DNA of 64,000 bases from Verrucomicrobiota bacterium (GTDB lineage Bacteria; Verrucomicrobiota; Verrucomicrobiia; Limisphaerales; J093). Every line of letters starts with the position of its first letter. Position 1 is the stretch's first letter. Below are positions 8,818 through 18,831 of this stretch, piece by piece. The stretch spans positions 806,001-870,000 of the forward strand of contig JAOSKK010000038.1 of the NCBI GenBank assembly GCA_027493615.1, given 5' to 3'. A model generated the notes under the pieces. That model was not told where the DNA came from, ran no database searches, and worked only from the letters and a program-made list of their open reading frames with translations. The position numbers were made by a program, and so were the translations under genes.

Positions 8818-10008
8818 ATGAGCGGTGCATCAGCGATTCCCGGTTTTGTGGCGCGGCACGTGCGCGAACTTCCGCGCTCGGGCATCCGCGAGTTTTTCGA
8901 CCTGGTGGTGGGCGTGCCGGACGTGATTTCCCTGGGGGTGGGCGAGCCGGATTTCGTCACGCCGTGGCACATCCGGGAGGCGGCCATCTACGCCCTGGAA
9001 CGGGGTCGGACCAGCTACACGTCGAACCTCGGCCTGCTCAAGTTGCGCGAGGCCATCGCGGCAACGGTCCAGCGGCGTTTCCGTGTGACCTATGACCCGC
9101 GCCAGGAGGTGCTTGTCACGGTGGGCGTCAGCGAGGCGCTCGACATCGCGTTGCGGGCCGTCGTGAATCCCGGCGATGAGGTGCTGTACCACGAGCCGTG
9201 CTATGTGAGCTACTCGCCCAGCGTGGTGCTGACTTACGGCGTCCCCGTCCCCGTCCCCTGCCGCGCGGCGGACGGCTTCGCCGTCCGCGCCGACGCGATC
9301 GCCGCGCGCCTCACGCCGCGGAGCCGGGTGCTGGTCCTGAACTTCCCGACGAACCCGACCGGTGGCACGATGGAGCGCGCCGAGCTCGAACGGATCGCGG
9401 CGCTGGCCCAACGCCACGACCTGCTGGTGATCACGGACGAGATCTATTCGGAGCTCACGTATGAAGGCGAGCACGTGAGCATTGCGTCGCTGCCCGGGAT
9501 GCGGGAGCGGACCGTCTTTCTGCATGGCTTCTCCAAGGCCTACGCCATGACCGGCTTCCGCATCGGCTACGCCTGCGGTCCGGTGGAGCTGGTCGAGGCG
9601 ATGATGAAGATCCACCAGTACTCGATGCTCTGCGCCAGCATCGTCAGCCAGGAAGCCGCCACCGAAGCCCTGCTCAACGGGGACGCCGCGATGGTGGAGA
9701 TGCGCGAGGCGTATCGGGCCCGGCGCAACCTGATCGTGGACGCGCTCAATGCGATGGGCCTGACCTGTCACCGGCCAAGGGGCGCGTTCTACGCCTTCCC
9801 GAGCGTGGCGGCGACCGGCATGGCGGCGAAGGACTTCGCCTTCCGGCTGTTGGCGGAGGAGAAGGTGGCGTGCGTGCCCGGCACGGCCTTTGGTCCGGGC
9901 GGCGAGGGTTTCCTGCGGTGCTGTTTTGCGACGGCGCTGGACCGGATCGAGGAGGCCATGAAGCGCCTGGCGCGATTTGTCCAACGCTGCCCCGGGGTCA
10001 GGCAATAG
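8818..10008 (+). CDS. Class I/II PLP-dependent aminotransferase
   Basis: 396-residue fold-type I aminotransferase. Recognisable blocks are VISLGVGEPDF near residue 40, LNFPTNPTGGTM near 180, VITDEIYSELTY near 205 and the PLP lysine in GFSKAYAMTGFRIGY near 240. It resembles the AspC/PatA-like group that acts on aromatic, aspartate or other amino acids; the exact substrate cannot be told. ATG at 8818 follows a short intergenic gap. An amidohydrolase starts 4 bases after the stop, so the two are probably cotranscribed. Confidence 0.88.
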   Translation: MSGASAIPGFVARHVRELPRSGIREFFDLVVGVPDVISLGVGEPDFVTPWHIREAAIYALERGRTSYTSNLGLLKLREAIAATVQRRFRVTYDPRQEVLVTVGVSEALDIALRAVVNPGDEVLYHEPCYVSYSPSVVLTYGVPVPVPCRAADGFAVRADAIAARLTPRSRVLVLNFPTNPTGGTMERAELERIAALAQRHDLLVITDEIYSELTYEGEHVSIASLPGMRERTVFLHGFSKAYAMTGFRIGYACGPVELVEAMMKIHQYSMLCASIVSQEAATEALLNGDAAMVEMREAYRARRNLIVDALNAMGLTCHRPRGAFYAFPSVAATGMAAKDFAFRLLAEEKVACVPGTAFGPGGEGFLRCCFATALDRIEEAMKRLARFVQRCPGVRQ

Positions 10009-10012
10009 TCTT

Positions 10013-11279
10013 GTGCGTTCCGCTGGCCCGCCCACCCGCTACCTCCGCAGCCGGATCCTCTGGCCGGTTGCCGCGCCGCCCTTCGACAACGGGGCGTTGC
10101 TCGCGGCGGGTGACACCATCCTCGCGGTGGGTCGAGCCCAGGACGTGCCCTGCCCGGCCGGGGCGGACCGGGTCGATCTGGGGATGCGGTCCTGATGCCG
10201 GGCTTGGTCAACGCCCACTGCCACCTTGACTACACCCACATGGCGGGGCAGATCGCGCCGCAAGCCAGCTTCACGGACTGGATCAAGTGCATCACGGCCC
10301 TCAAGGGCACCTGGACGGACGCGGAGTTCCGGGCCTCCTGGCTGGCCGGCGCGGACTCGTTGGTTCGCCATGGCGTCACCACGGTGGGCGACATCGAGGC
10401 GCTGCCGGAACTGCTGCCGGGAGTCTGGGAGGGCACGCCCTTGCGCGGCATCTCGTTCTTCGAGCTCACGGGGGTGAGGAGCCGGCGGAACCCCGCGCAT
10501 CTGCTGGGCGAGGCGTTGGCCCGGGCCGACGCCCTGCCGCGAGGGCGATGGAGCGCGGGTTTGTCGCCGCATGCGCCTTACTCGACGGTGCCTGAGCTGC
10601 TACGGCTGAGCGGCGAGGCAGCGCGGGCCCGCGGCTGGCGACTGACGATTCACGTGGCCGAATCCGCTGAGGAAGACGCGATGTTCCGCTACCGTCACGG
10701 CCCGCTGTACGACTGGCTCGCGCGGAACGAGCGGGACATGAGCGACTGCGGCGAAGGGTCCCCGGTGGAGCACCTCGAGCGCTGCGGCCTGCTGGGCGAG
10801 GACGTCCTCGTCGTGCATGCGAACTACCTCCAACCGGAGGACATGGAACTCCTCTCGCGCCGGGGGGTGTCGGTGGCGCATTGTCCCCGGAGTCATGAAT
10901 ACTTCGGCCATCGCCCCTTCGCCTGGCGGGGTCTCGAGCGAGCCGGGGTGAACCTCTGCCTCGGCACCGACAGTCTCGCGACCGTGCGGCGGCGGTCCGA
11001 ACCGGAGTTGAGCCTGTTCGCCGAGATGCGCGCGTTCGCGCGGTTCGCCCCGGAGGCGGCTCCGGAACACGTGGTGCGGCTGGCCACGGTGAATGCGGCG
11101 CGGGCGCTGGGTCTGGCGGGTCGGGTGGGCGTCCTGGCCCCGGGGCATGGGCCGACGCAATCGCGGTGCCGTTTGCCGGTCGGGAGGATGAAGTCGCGTC
11201 GGCCGTGGTGGCTCACCGGGGGGAGGTGGCGGCGGTGCTGATCGGCGGCGAGTGGGTGAAGGAGGGGCCTTGCCGGTAG
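10013..11279 (+). CDS. Amidohydrolase of the chlorohydrolase/deaminase type (two frameshifts)
   Basis: Metal-dependent TIM-barrel hydrolase of the MtaD/TrzN/SsnA-like group. The metal motif NAHCHLDY follows MPGLV. Further motifs are LSPHAPYS, the metal histidine region LTIHVAES, VLVVHANYL, VAHCPRSHEYFGH and the aspartate in LCLGTDSLAT. The N-terminal beta-sandwich part (RYLRSRILWPVAA) is in another frame and joins at a four-G run at 10180-10183. A second shift near 11149-11151 restores the tail ADAIAVPFAGREDEV to the stop at 11279. The likely start is GTG at 10013. The pairing with an aminotransferase suggests amine or deaminated-nucleoside chemistry, but the substrate is not known. Confidence 0.8.
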
Positions 11280-11455
11280 GCCGCGTGTGCTCGTCCGGCG
11301 CCGGGACGTCTCTCGTGCGAAGGGGGCAACCCGGCAAGGGACTTGGGTCTCATGGCAAACGGTCGGCATTGGGCCGAGCCCGGCAGGGTTCTCCTGGTTT
11401 TTACCTTTGCGCCTCCGGGGCGAGCCGGTAGGGTCGGCGCGTTGGTGTCCGACGG

Positions 11456-11529
11456 TGTCCGATGGTGTAATGGTAGCACAGAGGTCTTTGGAGCCTTTAG
11501 TCTAGGTTCGAATCCTAGTCGGACAGCCA
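11456..11529 (+). tRNA. tRNA-Gln (anticodon UUG), CCA encoded
   Basis: Cloverleaf fits: acceptor arm TGTCCGA pairs with TCGGACA, the D arm has the GTG/CAC stem, the anticodon loop is CTTTGGA with anticodon TTG, and the T arm is CTAGG-TTCGAAT-CCTAG. The discriminator G is followed by an encoded CCA. An 11-base direct duplication of the 5' part (GGTGTCCGA repeated) lies immediately upstream. Confidence 0.93.
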
Positions 11530-11615
11530 CGGTGGTGTCCCAGGGAATGGGTTCGTCCCTCGAGCCGCCACCCCGTGCCGCCGTGGCCACAACAAACCTC
11601 ATCGGTCCGGACCAC

Positions 11616-11864
11616 ATGACCAAAGACGAAATTGCCAGTGCCCTGCGCGACCTGTTGCGCCAGCAGAAACAGATCAAGGTGGACGTCAACGCCATCCAGC
11701 CAGAGACCCGGTTCGACCAGTTGGGCTTTGATTCACTCTCGATCCTGGACTTCCTGTATGAGGTCGAGAACCGGTTCGCCGTGGTGCCGGAGATGGCGGA
11801 TCTGGTGCGGATGCAGAAGGTGGGCGATCTCATCGACTACCTGCAGCCGCGGGCGCAGTCGTGA
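11616..11864 (+). CDS. Acyl carrier protein
   Basis: 82-residue carrier protein. The phosphopantetheine attachment serine is S40 in LGFDSLSILDFLYEVE, and the four-helix pattern and acidic character are normal. It is first in a run of overlapping genes: its TGA shares bases with the GTG of the acyltransferase. Its neighbours are an acyltransferase, a luciferase-like monooxygenase and a ketosynthase rather than fab genes. This suggests a dedicated carrier for a secondary acyl product rather than the housekeeping AcpP. Confidence 0.9.
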   Translation: MTKDEIASALRDLLRQQKQIKVDVNAIQPETRFDQLGFDSLSILDFLYEVENRFAVVPEMADLVRMQKVGDLIDYLQPRAQS

Positions 11865-12751
11865 CCTGGCCGCGTGAACTGCGGTACCGTCTCGAGGCCG
11901 GTGCTGCGCGGACCTTGCTGGTGGGTGCCGGGATCATTCCTCCCCGATGTCTCATTGCGTTTGCCCGGTGGGCGGGCTGGCTGGCCTTCCATCTGTGGCG
12001 TGAGCGTCGGCGGATCGCCATCGAGAACCTCCGGGCGGCCGGCCTGGCTCCCGACGAGGCGACCGCGCACGAGTTGGCGCTCGAGTCGTTCCGGACGTTC
12101 TGCCTGATGGTGGTGGAGACCCTCGTGGTGCGGCAGAAACTGACCCCGGAGAACTGGCAGCAGTTCGTCACCTTGCACTGGTCGGAGGAGATCCGGGGCC
12201 TGCTGGGCCGCCGGGATCAGGGCTTGATCATCGCCAGTGCGCACCTGGGCAACTGGGAGGTCGCGGCCCGGGCGGCCTCGATGATCCGGCCGCTGGTCTA
12301 CGTCCATCGCCCCCTGTCGAACCCCCATCTCCAGCGCCTGACGTACGGCACTCGCGCAGGGGCCAATCTCCGGCTGGTGTCTTCCCTGGACCGTGACCCG
12401 TTCCGCTTCCTCGAGATGCTGGCGCGCGGCGAACTGGTGGCGCTCATGGTGGACCAGCATGCCGGCGACCAGCGCGTGCAAGTGCAGTTCTTCAACCGCC
12501 CGGCCTGGACCACCAAGTCCGTGGCCATGCTGCACCTGCTCACGCGGGTCCCGTTGATCGCGGCCTTCGCCATCCGCACCGGGCCGCTTCGTTACGAAGT
12601 GCACTTTGCCGGTCCCGTGCAGGCGCGCCGCACCGGCAACCGGGACCAGGACGCCCGGGATCTCACCCAGGCCTTGACCGACGAGGTCGAGAGGATTGTC
12701 CGCCAGTATCCAACCCAGTACATGTGGGGGCACCGACGATGGAAACCGTGA
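11861..12751 (+). CDS. LpxL/HtrB-like lysophospholipid acyltransferase
   Basis: 296 residues with the HX4D/E catalytic motif as HLGNWE (H128, E133) and family blocks RIAIENLRAAGL, MVDQHAGDQRVQVQFFNRPA and YMWGHRRWKP at the C-terminus. Members transfer acyl chains from ACP to lipid A, and related proteins sit in aryl polyene and other lipid clusters. GTG at 11861 overlaps the ACP stop by 4 bases, and the gene overlaps the monooxygenase by 13. A hydrophobic N-terminal segment suggests inner membrane attachment. The context favours acylation with a product built on the neighbouring ACP, which is inference. Confidence 0.83.
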   Translation: MTWPRELRYRLEAGAARTLLVGAGIIPPRCLIAFARWAGWLAFHLWRERRRIAIENLRAAGLAPDEATAHELALESFRTFCLMVVETLVVRQKLTPENWQQFVTLHWSEEIRGLLGRRDQGLIIASAHLGNWEVAARAASMIRPLVYVHRPLSNPHLQRLTYGTRAGANLRLVSSLDRDPFRFLEMLARGELVALMVDQHAGDQRVQVQFFNRPAWTTKSVAMLHLLTRVPLIAAFAIRTGPLRYEVHFAGPVQARRTGNRDQDARDLTQALTDEVERIVRQYPTQYMWGHRRWKP

Positions 12752-13814
12752 CCAGCGCCACCCGGTGGCCCACCTTCAGCCTGCTGTTCTTCGCCAACGC
12801 CCCGGCCGACGCGGACCTGGGCAAGTTCGATCTCTTTCGCGCCAGCACCCGGTTTGCGGATGAACACGGATTCGAGGCCGTCTGGATTCCCGAGCGCCAT
12901 TTCCACGCGTTCGGCGGCATCTTCCCAAACCCGGCCCTCATGGCGGTCGTGCTCGCCGAGACCACCCGCCGGATCCGCATCCGGGCCGGCAGCGTCGTGC
13001 TCCCGCTCCATCACCCTGTCCGGGTCGTCGAGGAATGGGCCGTGGTGGACAACCTGTCCGGCGGCCGGGTCGACCTCGCCTTTGCCATGGGCTGGAACCC
13101 GAACGATTTCATCCTCGCCCCGGCCCACTACGCCGACCGCAAGCGCCTGACCTTCGAAGGCATCGAGACCGTCCGCCGTCTGTGGCGCGGCGAGGCGTAC
13201 GAAGGCCCGAACGGTGCCGGCCACTCGGCGCGCGTGCGGGTGCATCCACTGCCCCTCCAATCCGACCTCGCGGTGTGGCTCACGTGTTCGGGGGGCAGGA
13301 AAGGTTCCGGGAGGCGGGCGCGGCCGGCTTCAACGTCCTCACGGCGCTGCTTTTCCAGAAGGTCGATGATCTGCGACCCAAGCTCGTGGCCTACCGCGAA
13401 GCGCGCCAGCAGGCCGGTCACCCCGGTTCCGGCCGGGTCACGTTGATGCTCCACACCTATGTTGGCGAGGACGAGCCCACGGCGAAGCGCCTCGTCAGCG
13501 CGCCCTTCAAGCGATACCTCGAGAGTTCGGCCGACCTTTGGCAGGTCGGTGAAGCCCGGCTGCAAGACCTCTCGCCACGCAAGCGAGCCGACATGCTCGA
13601 GTATGCCTTCGAGCGCTATTACCAGCAGACCGGCTTGATGGGCTCGGTCGAGTCCTGCGCCCTCATGGTCGAATCGGTCGTTGAAGCCGGCGTCGACGAG
13701 GTCGCCTGCCTGATCGACTTCGGGCTGCCGATGCCGCGCATTCTCGACGGTCTGCAACGGTTGGACGCCTTGCGGCGTTGGCCGGAGACGTCCGTGCCAT
13801 GCCCTCCCACCTAG
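12739..13814 (+). CDS. Luciferase-like FMN-dependent monooxygenase, MupA/Atu3665 type (frameshifted)
   Basis: Flavin monooxygenase of the bacterial luciferase fold. Typical blocks of the natural-product subgroup are FSLLFFANAPAD, VWIPERHFHAFGGIFPNPA, GSVVLPLHHPVRVVEEWAV and GRVDLAFAMGWNPNDF. The second frame carries REAGAAGFNVLTALLFQ, MLHTYVGEDE and CLIDFGLP. One base added at the six-G run 13290-13295 joins the frames into about 358 residues. Members usually occur in PKS/NRPS loci and oxidise carrier-bound intermediates. Being between an ACP/acyltransferase pair and a ketosynthase fits that. Confidence 0.82.
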
Positions 13815-15071
13815 CCCCCGTCCTGCCACGCCGCGTGGTTGTCACCGGCCTGGGTCTCGCCACCGCGTTGGGTTTCGAACCCGCCGAAGTCTGGCGCCGC
13901 CTCCTCGCCGGCGCCTCCGGCATCCGCCAACGCACCGACCTCCCGCCGGACACGCCCTTGCCCACGCGCATCGCCGGGCAGATCGACGATGCCGCCCTCG
14001 TGGCAGCCGTGGCGCGCACGCAGGTCGAGGATCCCGACCGTGCCAATCAACTCGCGTTGGTGGTCGTGGCCGACGCCCTGGCGCAAGCGGGGCTGCCCAC
14101 GGACGGAGCCGTCGAGTTGGACGCCGACCTGATCCTGGGTACCGGGCATGGCAACGCCGCCTTCCACAACGAGGCCGTGGCCACGTTCCACCAGCGGGGC
14201 TATCGCAAGCTCCGCCCCACCACCGTCGTGCGCCTCATGTTCAACCGCCCGGCCAATGTGGTGTCCATCCGTTTCCGCCTCACCGGGGCCAGCTTTGTCG
14301 TGAGCGCGGCGTGTGCCACCGGCGCCATCGCGTTGAGCGAGGCTTTCCAGCGCGTCCGCTTCGGGTTGACGGATCTCGCCGTCGCCGCCTGTGCCGACAC
14401 CGGCCTGGACCTCCCCCACCTTCAGCGCGTGGAACCGGCTCGGCGTCCTTTCCCGCAACCCCGATCCCGCCACCGCGTGTCGCCCCTTCGATGTCGGTCG
14501 GGATGGCCTGGTCATGGGCGAGGGCGCGGCCGCCTTCGTGCTCGAGACCCTCGAGTCGGCCCAGACCCGTCGCGCGCCGATCCTGGGCGAGATCCTGGGG
14601 AGCGGGCTGGCGTGCGACGCCAAGCACATCGTTCAACCCGATCAGGCCGGCCAGATCAAGGCGGTGCGCAAGGCGCTGGCGATGGCGGGCGTCACCCCGG
14701 ACCAACTCGACTACGTGAACGCCCACGGCACAGCCACCGAGATCGCCGACGTGGTCGAGTGCGGCACGCTTCAGGCCGTGCTCGGGCCTGCGACCGAACG
14801 CGTCCCCGTTTCCAATACCAAGGCCCAGCTCGGTCACCTCATGGGCGCCACGGCCGGCGTCGAACTCGCCGTGACCCTCCTGGCCCTCGAGCACCAGACG
14901 CTGCCCCCCTGCCGCAATCTGGAACATCCCGATCCCCGCTGCGCGCTCAACTTTGTGCGCGGTGCGCCGCAACCCGCCCGGCTTCGCGTCGCCCTCAAGA
15001 ACAGCTTTGCGTTTGGCGGCACGAACTGCGCCTTGGTCCTCGCGGCTCCTCCGGACCCGGATCCCGCCTGA
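13799..15071 (+). CDS. Beta-ketoacyl-ACP synthase (FabF-like, frameshifted)
   Basis: Thiolase-fold condensing enzyme. The start VVVTGLGLATALG is typical of FabF/KAS II. The catalytic cysteine is C172 in VSAACATGAIAL, the first histidine is in YVNAHGTATE and the second in AQLGHLMGATAG, with the final glycine-rich block NSFAFGGTN. A five-C run at 14413-14417 breaks the frame; removing one C gives about 424 residues and restores AWNRLGVLSRNPDPA. ATG at 13799 overlaps the monooxygenase by 16 bases. The Cys-His-His triad predicts an active decarboxylating synthase. Confidence 0.85.
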
Positions 15072-15106
15072 GTCGCCGGAGTTCCGGCCTCGAGATCTCG
15101 TGCCCG

Positions 15107-15181
15107 CTGTAGGCGCCGACGTGAGGAGGCGGTTGGGGGCCGGGGCCGATCCCCTTCGCCTCCTCACGTCGGCGCCTACAG
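15107..15181. repeat. Repeat family A, perfect palindrome
   Basis: A 25-base arm beginning CTGTAGGCGCCGACGTGAGG is followed by a 25-base spacer and its exact reverse complement. It lies between the ketosynthase stop and the CPBP protease start and could form a strong hairpin in RNA, possibly acting as a terminator. The same arms recur many times in the window. Confidence 0.9.
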
Positions 15182-15273
15182 GCTGTCGCGGTTGCATGCC
15201 GGGTACGGAGTATCTGGGTTGGCGGCAGGCTTCCGGCTTGGCGGCCTGGGAGTCGCCGCCTAGCCTCGCGTGC

Positions 15274-16170
15274 ATGCGTCCGGGGCGTGTGCTGAGCGTT
15301 TACGTGGCGGTCGTCTTCATCGGGGGAGCGCTGCTGGCGCCCTGGCTCTACTGGCTGGTCCAAGCCCTGGCCGACACGGTGCCGGGGCTCGCGGACAAAC
15401 CGTTCCACCGCTACGTCAACCGGGCGATGCTCGTGCTGGCGCTCGCCGGCATGGTGCCATTGCTGCGCGGGTTCGGTGCCACTTCCTTCGGGGCCTTCGG
15501 GCTGGTACGTCCGGCTGGTCAAGGGCGGCGGTTGTTGGCGGGCTTTGCCCTCGGCTTCGGGTCCCTGGCGATCATCGCGGTGGCCGCGTCGGTCGCGGAT
15601 GCCCGGCAGGTCGCCCCGGACCTCACCGCGGGTCGCCTGGCCAGTCGCCTGGCTGCGGGCGCGCTGACCGCCGTGTCGGTGGCGCTCATCGAGGAGGTGC
15701 TCTTTCGTGGCGCGATCTTCGGGGCCTTTCGCCAGGTGACCCACTGGATGAACGCGCTCCTCCTGAGCAGCGCGATCTACGCGATCCTGCACTTCCTCGA
15801 AAGCGCCCGCCAGGTGGGGGAAGTCCAGTGGTACTCCGGCTTGGTGCTGTTGCCCAAGATGCTGCGCGGCTTCACCGACCTGGAACGGGTGATCCCGGGC
15901 TTCTTCAATCTGACCCTCGCTGGCGCCCTGCTCGCCCTGGCTTATCACCGCACCGGCACGCTCTACTTCTCGATCGGGCTACACGCCGGCTGGATCTTCT
16001 GGCTCCGGGTGTACGGGGCATTTACGGACACCCGGGCTGGCGCCAGCGTCTGGTTCTGGGGCACCGACCGCATGACGGACGGCTGGCTGGCGCTTCCGGT
16101 GCTCGGCCTCGCGCTCTGGCTCATGCACCGCTGGCTGCCGGCGCGTCCTCAGGCCGCCAGACCCTGCTGA
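15274..16170 (+). CDS. CPBP family intramembrane glutamic endopeptidase
   Basis: About 298 residues with roughly eight hydrophobic segments. The ABI/CPBP motifs are IEEVLFRGAIFGAF (EExxxR) near residue 148, AILHFLES and SIGLHAGWIFW. The family includes CAAX-type proteases and bacteriocin-immunity proteins; substrates are usually unknown. ATG at 15274 places the first membrane segment (YVAVVFIGGALLAPW) at the N-terminus. Its 3' end overlaps the convergent glutaredoxin gene by 22 bases. Confidence 0.85.
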   Translation: MRPGRVLSVYVAVVFIGGALLAPWLYWLVQALADTVPGLADKPFHRYVNRAMLVLALAGMVPLLRGFGATSFGAFGLVRPAGQGRRLLAGFALGFGSLAIIAVAASVADARQVAPDLTAGRLASRLAAGALTAVSVALIEEVLFRGAIFGAFRQVTHWMNALLLSSAIYAILHFLESARQVGEVQWYSGLVLLPKMLRGFTDLERVIPGFFNLTLAGALLALAYHRTGTLYFSIGLHAGWIFWLRVYGAFTDTRAGASVWFWGTDRMTDGWLALPVLGLALWLMHRWLPARPQAARPC

Positions 16171-16406
16171 GTCCACCACTGCTCGAGCTCGCGGGCCCCG
16201 AAATCCGCCAGAACCTTGCCGTCCACTTCAATGACCGGCGCGAGGGTCTGATGCGACAGCCGCAGCATCTCGCTGTAGGCGGTGGCGTCTGTGATCACGT
16301 CCAACGTCTCGTAAGCCACACCGCGGTGGTCCAGCCAACGCATGGCTTCGCGGCACCACCCGCAGTAGGGCTTGATGAACAAACGGACTCGCTCCGGCTT
16401 GGTCAT
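16149..16406 (-). CDS. Glutaredoxin family protein
   Basis: 85-residue thioredoxin-fold protein. The redox site CGWC (C15, C18) follows LFIKPY, and the cis-proline region is LAPVIEVDG with the C-terminal LADFGARELEQW. It resembles NrdH/GrxC-like small glutaredoxins that reduce disulfides or serve reductases in the cytoplasm. It converges on the CPBP gene. Confidence 0.87.
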   Translation of the reverse strand: MTKPERVRLFIKPYCGWCREAMRWLDHRGVAYETLDVITDATAYSEMLRLSHQTLAPVIEVDGKVLADFGARELEQWWTQQGLAA

Positions 16407-16495
16407 AGCAAACGACGCGCCGGAACAGTGCGGCGGGTGCGCATGCCCGTCAAATCCTCCGTTGACCCGCGGCGCCGCCCGCCTAACCTGCCGGC

Positions 16496-16867
16496 ATGCA
16501 ACATGCGCCCGGCTTTCTCCGCCTCGTGGATGACGCCCGTACCCGCGTCCAGGAAGTCAGTGTCGACGCCGCCCGCGAGCGGCTCCGCCAGAACCCGCAG
16601 GCCGTGTTGCTCGATGTGCGTGAGGATCATGAGTGGGCGGCCGGCCACGTCCAGGGCGCGCGGCATCTGGGCAAGGGGATTCTCGAGCGCGACCTCGAAG
16701 GCCTGTTTCCCGATCCCGACACCGAGATCATCATGTACTGCGGCGGCGGCTTCCGCAGCGCGCTGACCTGCGACGCTGCGCAGAAGATGGGTTACCGTCG
16801 CGTGGCCTCGCTGATTGGCGGGTACAAGGCCCTGGTCGCCGCCGGTTGGCCCGTCATCCGTGACTGA
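16496..16867 (+). CDS. Rhodanese-like sulfurtransferase
   Basis: 123-residue single-domain rhodanese. Motifs are LLDVREDHEWAAGHVQGARH near residues 38-57 and the active-site loop YCGGGFRS with catalytic C82. The C-terminal AASLIGG-like block (VASLIGGYKALVAAGWPV) is also typical. It transfers sulfane sulfur to acceptors such as cyanide or thiols in vitro; the cellular partner is unknown. Two hairpins follow the stop. Confidence 0.88.
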   Translation: MQHAPGFLRLVDDARTRVQEVSVDAARERLRQNPQAVLLDVREDHEWAAGHVQGARHLGKGILERDLEGLFPDPDTEIIMYCGGGFRSALTCDAAQKMGYRRVASLIGGYKALVAAGWPVIRD

Positions 16868-16893
16868 CGGGTCCGGGGAGGTCAGGAAACACA

Positions 16894-16917
16894 ACACCCG
16901 CCGTTGCCGGCGGGTGT
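16894..16917. terminator. Hairpin between convergent genes (10-bp perfect stem)
   Basis: ACACCCGCCG, loop TTGC, then CGGCGGGTGT. It lies 27 bases after the rhodanese stop and about 40 bases after the pseudopilin stop on the other strand, so it could end both transcripts. There is no U tract. Confidence 0.6.
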
Positions 16918-16933
16918 GCAAGCCGAAGCTGAC

Positions 16934-16952
16934 CCGGGCGGGAGACGCCCGG
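16934..16952. terminator. Second hairpin, directly after the pseudopilin gene
   Basis: CCGGGCG, loop GGAGA, CGCCCGG. It lies 2 bases from the pseudopilin stop codon. The stem is GC-rich with no clear T run, so it is a possible terminator or transcript-end stabiliser. Confidence 0.45.
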
Positions 16953-16954
16953 TG

Positions 16955-17809
<855 letters not shown>

Positions 17810-18124
17810 AACAAGTTGCCCATGGTTGAGTCGTCTCGATCTGTATCGGAACCGACCTGACTCCGCAAGTGTGCTTTTCTCGGCACAGCGCCGGCGCCGG
17901 TTCACCCGGCCACAAGGCCGGATCCCAACCCAGCCGCCCGTCCCCCCGTGGAATCGGGCAGAAGGCACTTCCGGCTTCCCTCATCCCCCATGTCCGTAAT
18001 CGGCAGAGAGACCACTTGCCCCTGCATCCTCCGTCGCCGGCCCGCGGCGACCGCCGGGCCGGCGGTGGGAAGCCCAACCACAGCTTGCCAGAGAACGCCA
18101 CGACGAGTAGAAGAGCCCCATTGA
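17810..18124. other. Divergent intergenic region with a family C repeat arm
   Basis: 315 bases between the divergent pseudopilin and EF-hand genes, so it must hold both promoters. At 17982-18002 the stretch CCCCCATGTCCGTAATCGGC is a variant of repeat family C (consensus around CCCCGATGTTCGTAATCGG). No complete gene is visible. Confidence 0.5.
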
Positions 18125-18831
18125 ATGACTCTACACTGCGCTAATCCTCCCGAGCCGCTTGGCGCCCGGGTCTCGCGCGCCCTCGTCACGCTCGGCGCGC
18201 TGGTGTGGCTCAGCAGCAGCGCCGGCATTCCCCCCGCCCACAGCCACGAGGTCTTCACGGGCTTCGTCCAGCACCAGGTGCGCCTGGTCGCGGGTGCACG
18301 CCACCTGGACCTGACCCTGGAGTTGACCTTTTTCGAGGACGGCTCTGAGCACGAGCGCGACCACCTCGATGCCGACGGTGACGGCTACATCCGACGCCCC
18401 GAGATCGACGCTTACGTCCGGCGAATCGAACCCGAGCTCCCGCAGCAGGTCCACCTCCTCGTCGCCGGCCGGTGTGTGCCCCTCCTATCCCTCGATACCC
18501 CCCGCCTGGACCTTCTCGGCAACAACCGCACCGGCCGCGGTCACCATCGCCTCTCGGTGTTTCTGTTTGCGCCGACGCCCCCGGGCTTACGCCGGGCGCA
18601 GAGCTGGTCGTCGAAGACCGTCTCTGGCCCAGCCTCCGCGCCATGGGAACCCTGGTAATTGAAGCCAGGGACGGCGCCCAGTTCGAGGTGCGACCGCTGG
18701 CGGACCCGTTCTTTCCACCGGCCCGCCCAGGAGAAGCGCGACGATTCACGGCCCGGTGCATTCAGCCGCCCCGGATGCCCGCCCCAAGCCCCGCCACCCA
18801 CGTCCTTCCGAAAGACCCCTCCCTGCCATGA
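18125..18831 (+). CDS. Secreted EF-hand-like protein (frameshifted)
   Basis: The N-terminal signal peptide is ALVTLGALVWLSSSAGI followed by PAHSHEVF. An EF-hand-like calcium loop DADGDGYIRRPEIDAYV lies near residues 79-95. The second half (LTPGAELVVEDRLWPSL onward) is in another frame, joined by one extra C in the run 18578-18582. The merged stop TGA at 18829-18831 shares bases with the ATG of the next gene, which supports the join. The family is not recognised beyond the EF hand. The likely site is the periplasm or cell surface. Confidence 0.65.
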
